The notes beneath the pieces are model-generated. The model saw only the letters and a program-made list of their open reading frames with translations. It had not been told where the DNA came from and did not search any database. Both the position numbers and the translations under genes were made by a program. Of a DNA stretch of 64,000 nucleotides, positions 62,893 to 64,000 are shown piece after piece; position 1 is the first letter of the stretch, and each line of letters begins with the position of its first letter. The stretch is from the NCBI RefSeq assembly GCF_017358165.1, contig NZ_CP071446.1:434001-498000 (forward strand). Direction: 5' to 3'. This DNA is from Thermosipho ferrireducens (GTDB lineage Bacteria > Thermotogota > Thermotogae > Thermotogales > Fervidobacteriaceae).

Positions 62893-63708
62893 TTATTTCA
62901 CCTCTACTATTTTTGCAACCTGCTCAGCTATGTCTCTAAATACCTGTTCTATTTCTGTTTCCCTTAAATAAAGAGTTATCGGTTTTCCTTCGTCTGCATA
63001 CTTTGCAGCCTTGGGATCAAGTGGTACTTTACCGAGTAACGGAACATTATACTCTTTAGCTAAAATTTCTCCGCCTCCACTACCAAAAACTTCTATTATT
63101 TCGTCGCATTTAGAACATTTTACGTATGACATATTTTCTACTATTCCTATAAGCTTCTGTCCCATTGTCTGGACAAAAGAAACAGCCCTTCTTACATCAT
63201 CCAGCGATATTTTTTGAGGTGTCGTAACCATAACCACCCCATCAAGTTTCCCTATCATTTGAAATAAACTCAAAGCTTCGTCTCCCGTTCCAGGTGGTAA
63301 ATCAAAAACAAGATAGTCAAGCTCCCCCCATTTTGTATCTCCCAAAAATTGCTTAATTGCTGAATGTTTCAAAGGACCTCTCCATATAACTGCCTTGCCC
63401 TCTTCGACAAGCATACCTATAGACAATGCCTTCAAGTTATGCAAGACTTCTGCTGGAACAATTTCTTCTCCATCTACTGTTGGATTTTTACTTCCAAGCA
63501 TTCTAACAATATTCGGGCCGTGCATGTCAAGGTCAAGTAACCCTACTTTATATCCGCTTTCTGCAAGAGCTGTTGCAAGATTCACCGCAACAGTTGTCTT
63601 ACCGACTCCTCCTTTACCACTCAACACTGCTATTTTATGTTTTATTTTTCCCATCTTTTCCTTAACTTTGTTTAAATCGTTTTGCAAATTAAATTGTGGA
63701 TTCGCCAT
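62893..63708 (-). CDS. mrp: Mrp/NBP35-type iron-sulfur carrier ATPase
   Basis: 271 residues from ATG 63708 (GGAGGTG). Deviant Walker [43 protein letters not shown] and the cluster-binding CSKC. Binds and transfers [4Fe-4S] clusters. First gene of the 15-gene run; promoter TGATATAAT upstream. Confidence 0.95.
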   Translation of the reverse strand: MANPQFNLQNDLNKVKEKMGKIKHKIAVLSGKGGVGKTTVAVNLATALAESGYKVGLLDLDMHGPNIVRMLGSKNPTVDGEEIVPAEVLHNLKALSIGMLVEEGKAVIWRGPLKHSAIKQFLGDTKWGELDYLVFDLPPGTGDEALSLFQMIGKLDGVVMVTTPQKISLDDVRRAVSFVQTMGQKLIGIVENMSYVKCSKCDEIIEVFGSGGGEILAKEYNVPLLGKVPLDPKAAKYADEGKPITLYLRETEIEQVFRDIAEQVAKIVEVK

Positions 63709-63742
63709 TTTTACACCTCCAAAAAGAACATTCTTTATTAAC

Positions 63743-63801
63743 ATTATATCATAGATATAGTACAGCCTAAGTTAACATGAGATGTTGCGTTATGGTATAA
63801 T
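63743..63801. promoter_or_regulatory. divergent promoters of mrp (-) and the ABC-F gene (+)
   Basis: Minus-strand TGATATAAT (-10 63743-63748) and plus-strand TGGTATAAT (-10 63796-63801), both extended -10 type. Confidence 0.55.
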
Positions 63802-63835
63802 CTGTTACGTTAAAAACCTTAAGGGGTGCATAAAG

Positions 63836-64000
63836 ATGATATCCATAGTAAACCTAACAATAAATTTTCCTGGAAAATTGCTGTTTAAAAATGTTAATCT
63901 GACTATTCAGGACAAAGATAGAGTGGGATTAATAGGAAAAAATGGTTCAGGGAAGACTACCTTACTAAAAGCCATTGGCCAGCTTTTTGAAGATTATGAG
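63836..64000 (+). CDS. ABC-F family ATPase (partial, 3' end outside window)
   Basis: First 55 residues. ATG 63836 behind AAGGGGTG. MISIVNLTINFPGKLLFKNVNLTI then Walker A GLIGKNGSGKTTLLKAI. No membrane segment; the opening fits soluble ABC-F proteins (Uup/EttA/YdiF) acting on ribosomes. Family is inferred from the N-terminus only. Confidence 0.75.
   Translation, partial: MISIVNLTINFPGKLLFKNVNLTIQDKDRVGLIGKNGSGKTTLLKAIGQLFEDYE

Overview
The window is chromosomal DNA of a member of the Thermotogota (Thermotogales and relatives). The clearest markers are a 355-residue NusG with the large extra domain known from Thermotoga maritima NusG, an EF-P with an arginine-tipped RGSG loop, a DHFR of the T. 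maritima type, the gene order tRNA-rpmG-tRNA-Trp-secE-nusG-rplK-rplA, and anaerobe oxidative-stress genes (rubrerythrin, superoxide reductase). The DNA is AT-rich, has strong GGAGG ribosome sites and uses many TTG and GTG starts. The genus cannot be fixed from the window.

Layout. 0-1.5 kb: cysE-cysK. 1.7-4.6 kb: copA-copZ copper export behind a CsoR-like operator. 5.2-6.9 kb: two membrane-anchored unknowns and an AMMECR1 protein. 6.9-14 kb: tsaB-mutS-HD-GYP, then a second HD-GYP with a DUF5317 protein, preceded by an unannotated 34-residue peptide gene. 14-15.5 kb: glnA. 16-22 kb: a molybdenum/tungsten cofactor operon, moeA-wtpA-wtpC-wtpB-moaA-moaC-moaB-MOSC. 22.3-23.4 kb: a GAF-GGDEF protein. 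23.5-28.4 kb: eight tRNAs and the ribosomal cluster rpsF-ssb-rpsR / rpmG-secE-nusG-rplK-rplA. 28.5-37.9 kb: PEBP protein, phosphohexomutase, HU, yjbQ, glyA, then ridA-glycosylase-nudix-unknown-fliS. 37.9-42.6 kb: folA, a MntA/HepT toxin-antitoxin pair, cheW and priA. 43-53.3 kb: a Clp ATPase, rodA, glyQS, rubrerythrin-superoxide reductase and hflKC. 53.4-63.7 kb: a tight minus-strand run of 15 genes (mrp, yaaR, surE, def, DEAD helicase, skp, lptB, beta-propeller, TIGR03936-like, response regulator, RsbU-like phosphatase, efp, asp23, nusB, pilin-like). The window ends inside an ABC-F gene.

The most unusual content is a family of eight intergenic repeat arrays (near 4.9, 15.9, 23.9, 32.4, 38.7, 39.8, 42.8 and 45.7 kb). 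Read at unit level they are MITE-like: two inverted terminal modules of about 30 bp, each able to form a hairpin, enclose a T-tract and a variable number of 8-10 bp CTCGC(T/C)AA satellite copies. One array supplies the last codons and stop of the MOSC gene, one begins at the hepT stop codon, and several end next to extended -10 promoters. The second notable feature is the dissected transcription of the ribosomal cluster: tRNA promoters feed protein genes, the rpsR stop codon overlaps a tRNA promoter, and a terminator after rplA separates it from the rplJL-rpoBC genes that usually follow.

Functionally the window combines metal homeostasis (Cu, Mo/W, Fe-S), core translation and RNA metabolism, cell envelope biogenesis and c-di-GMP-type signalling. 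No transposase, integrase, prophage, CRISPR array or rRNA gene was seen.
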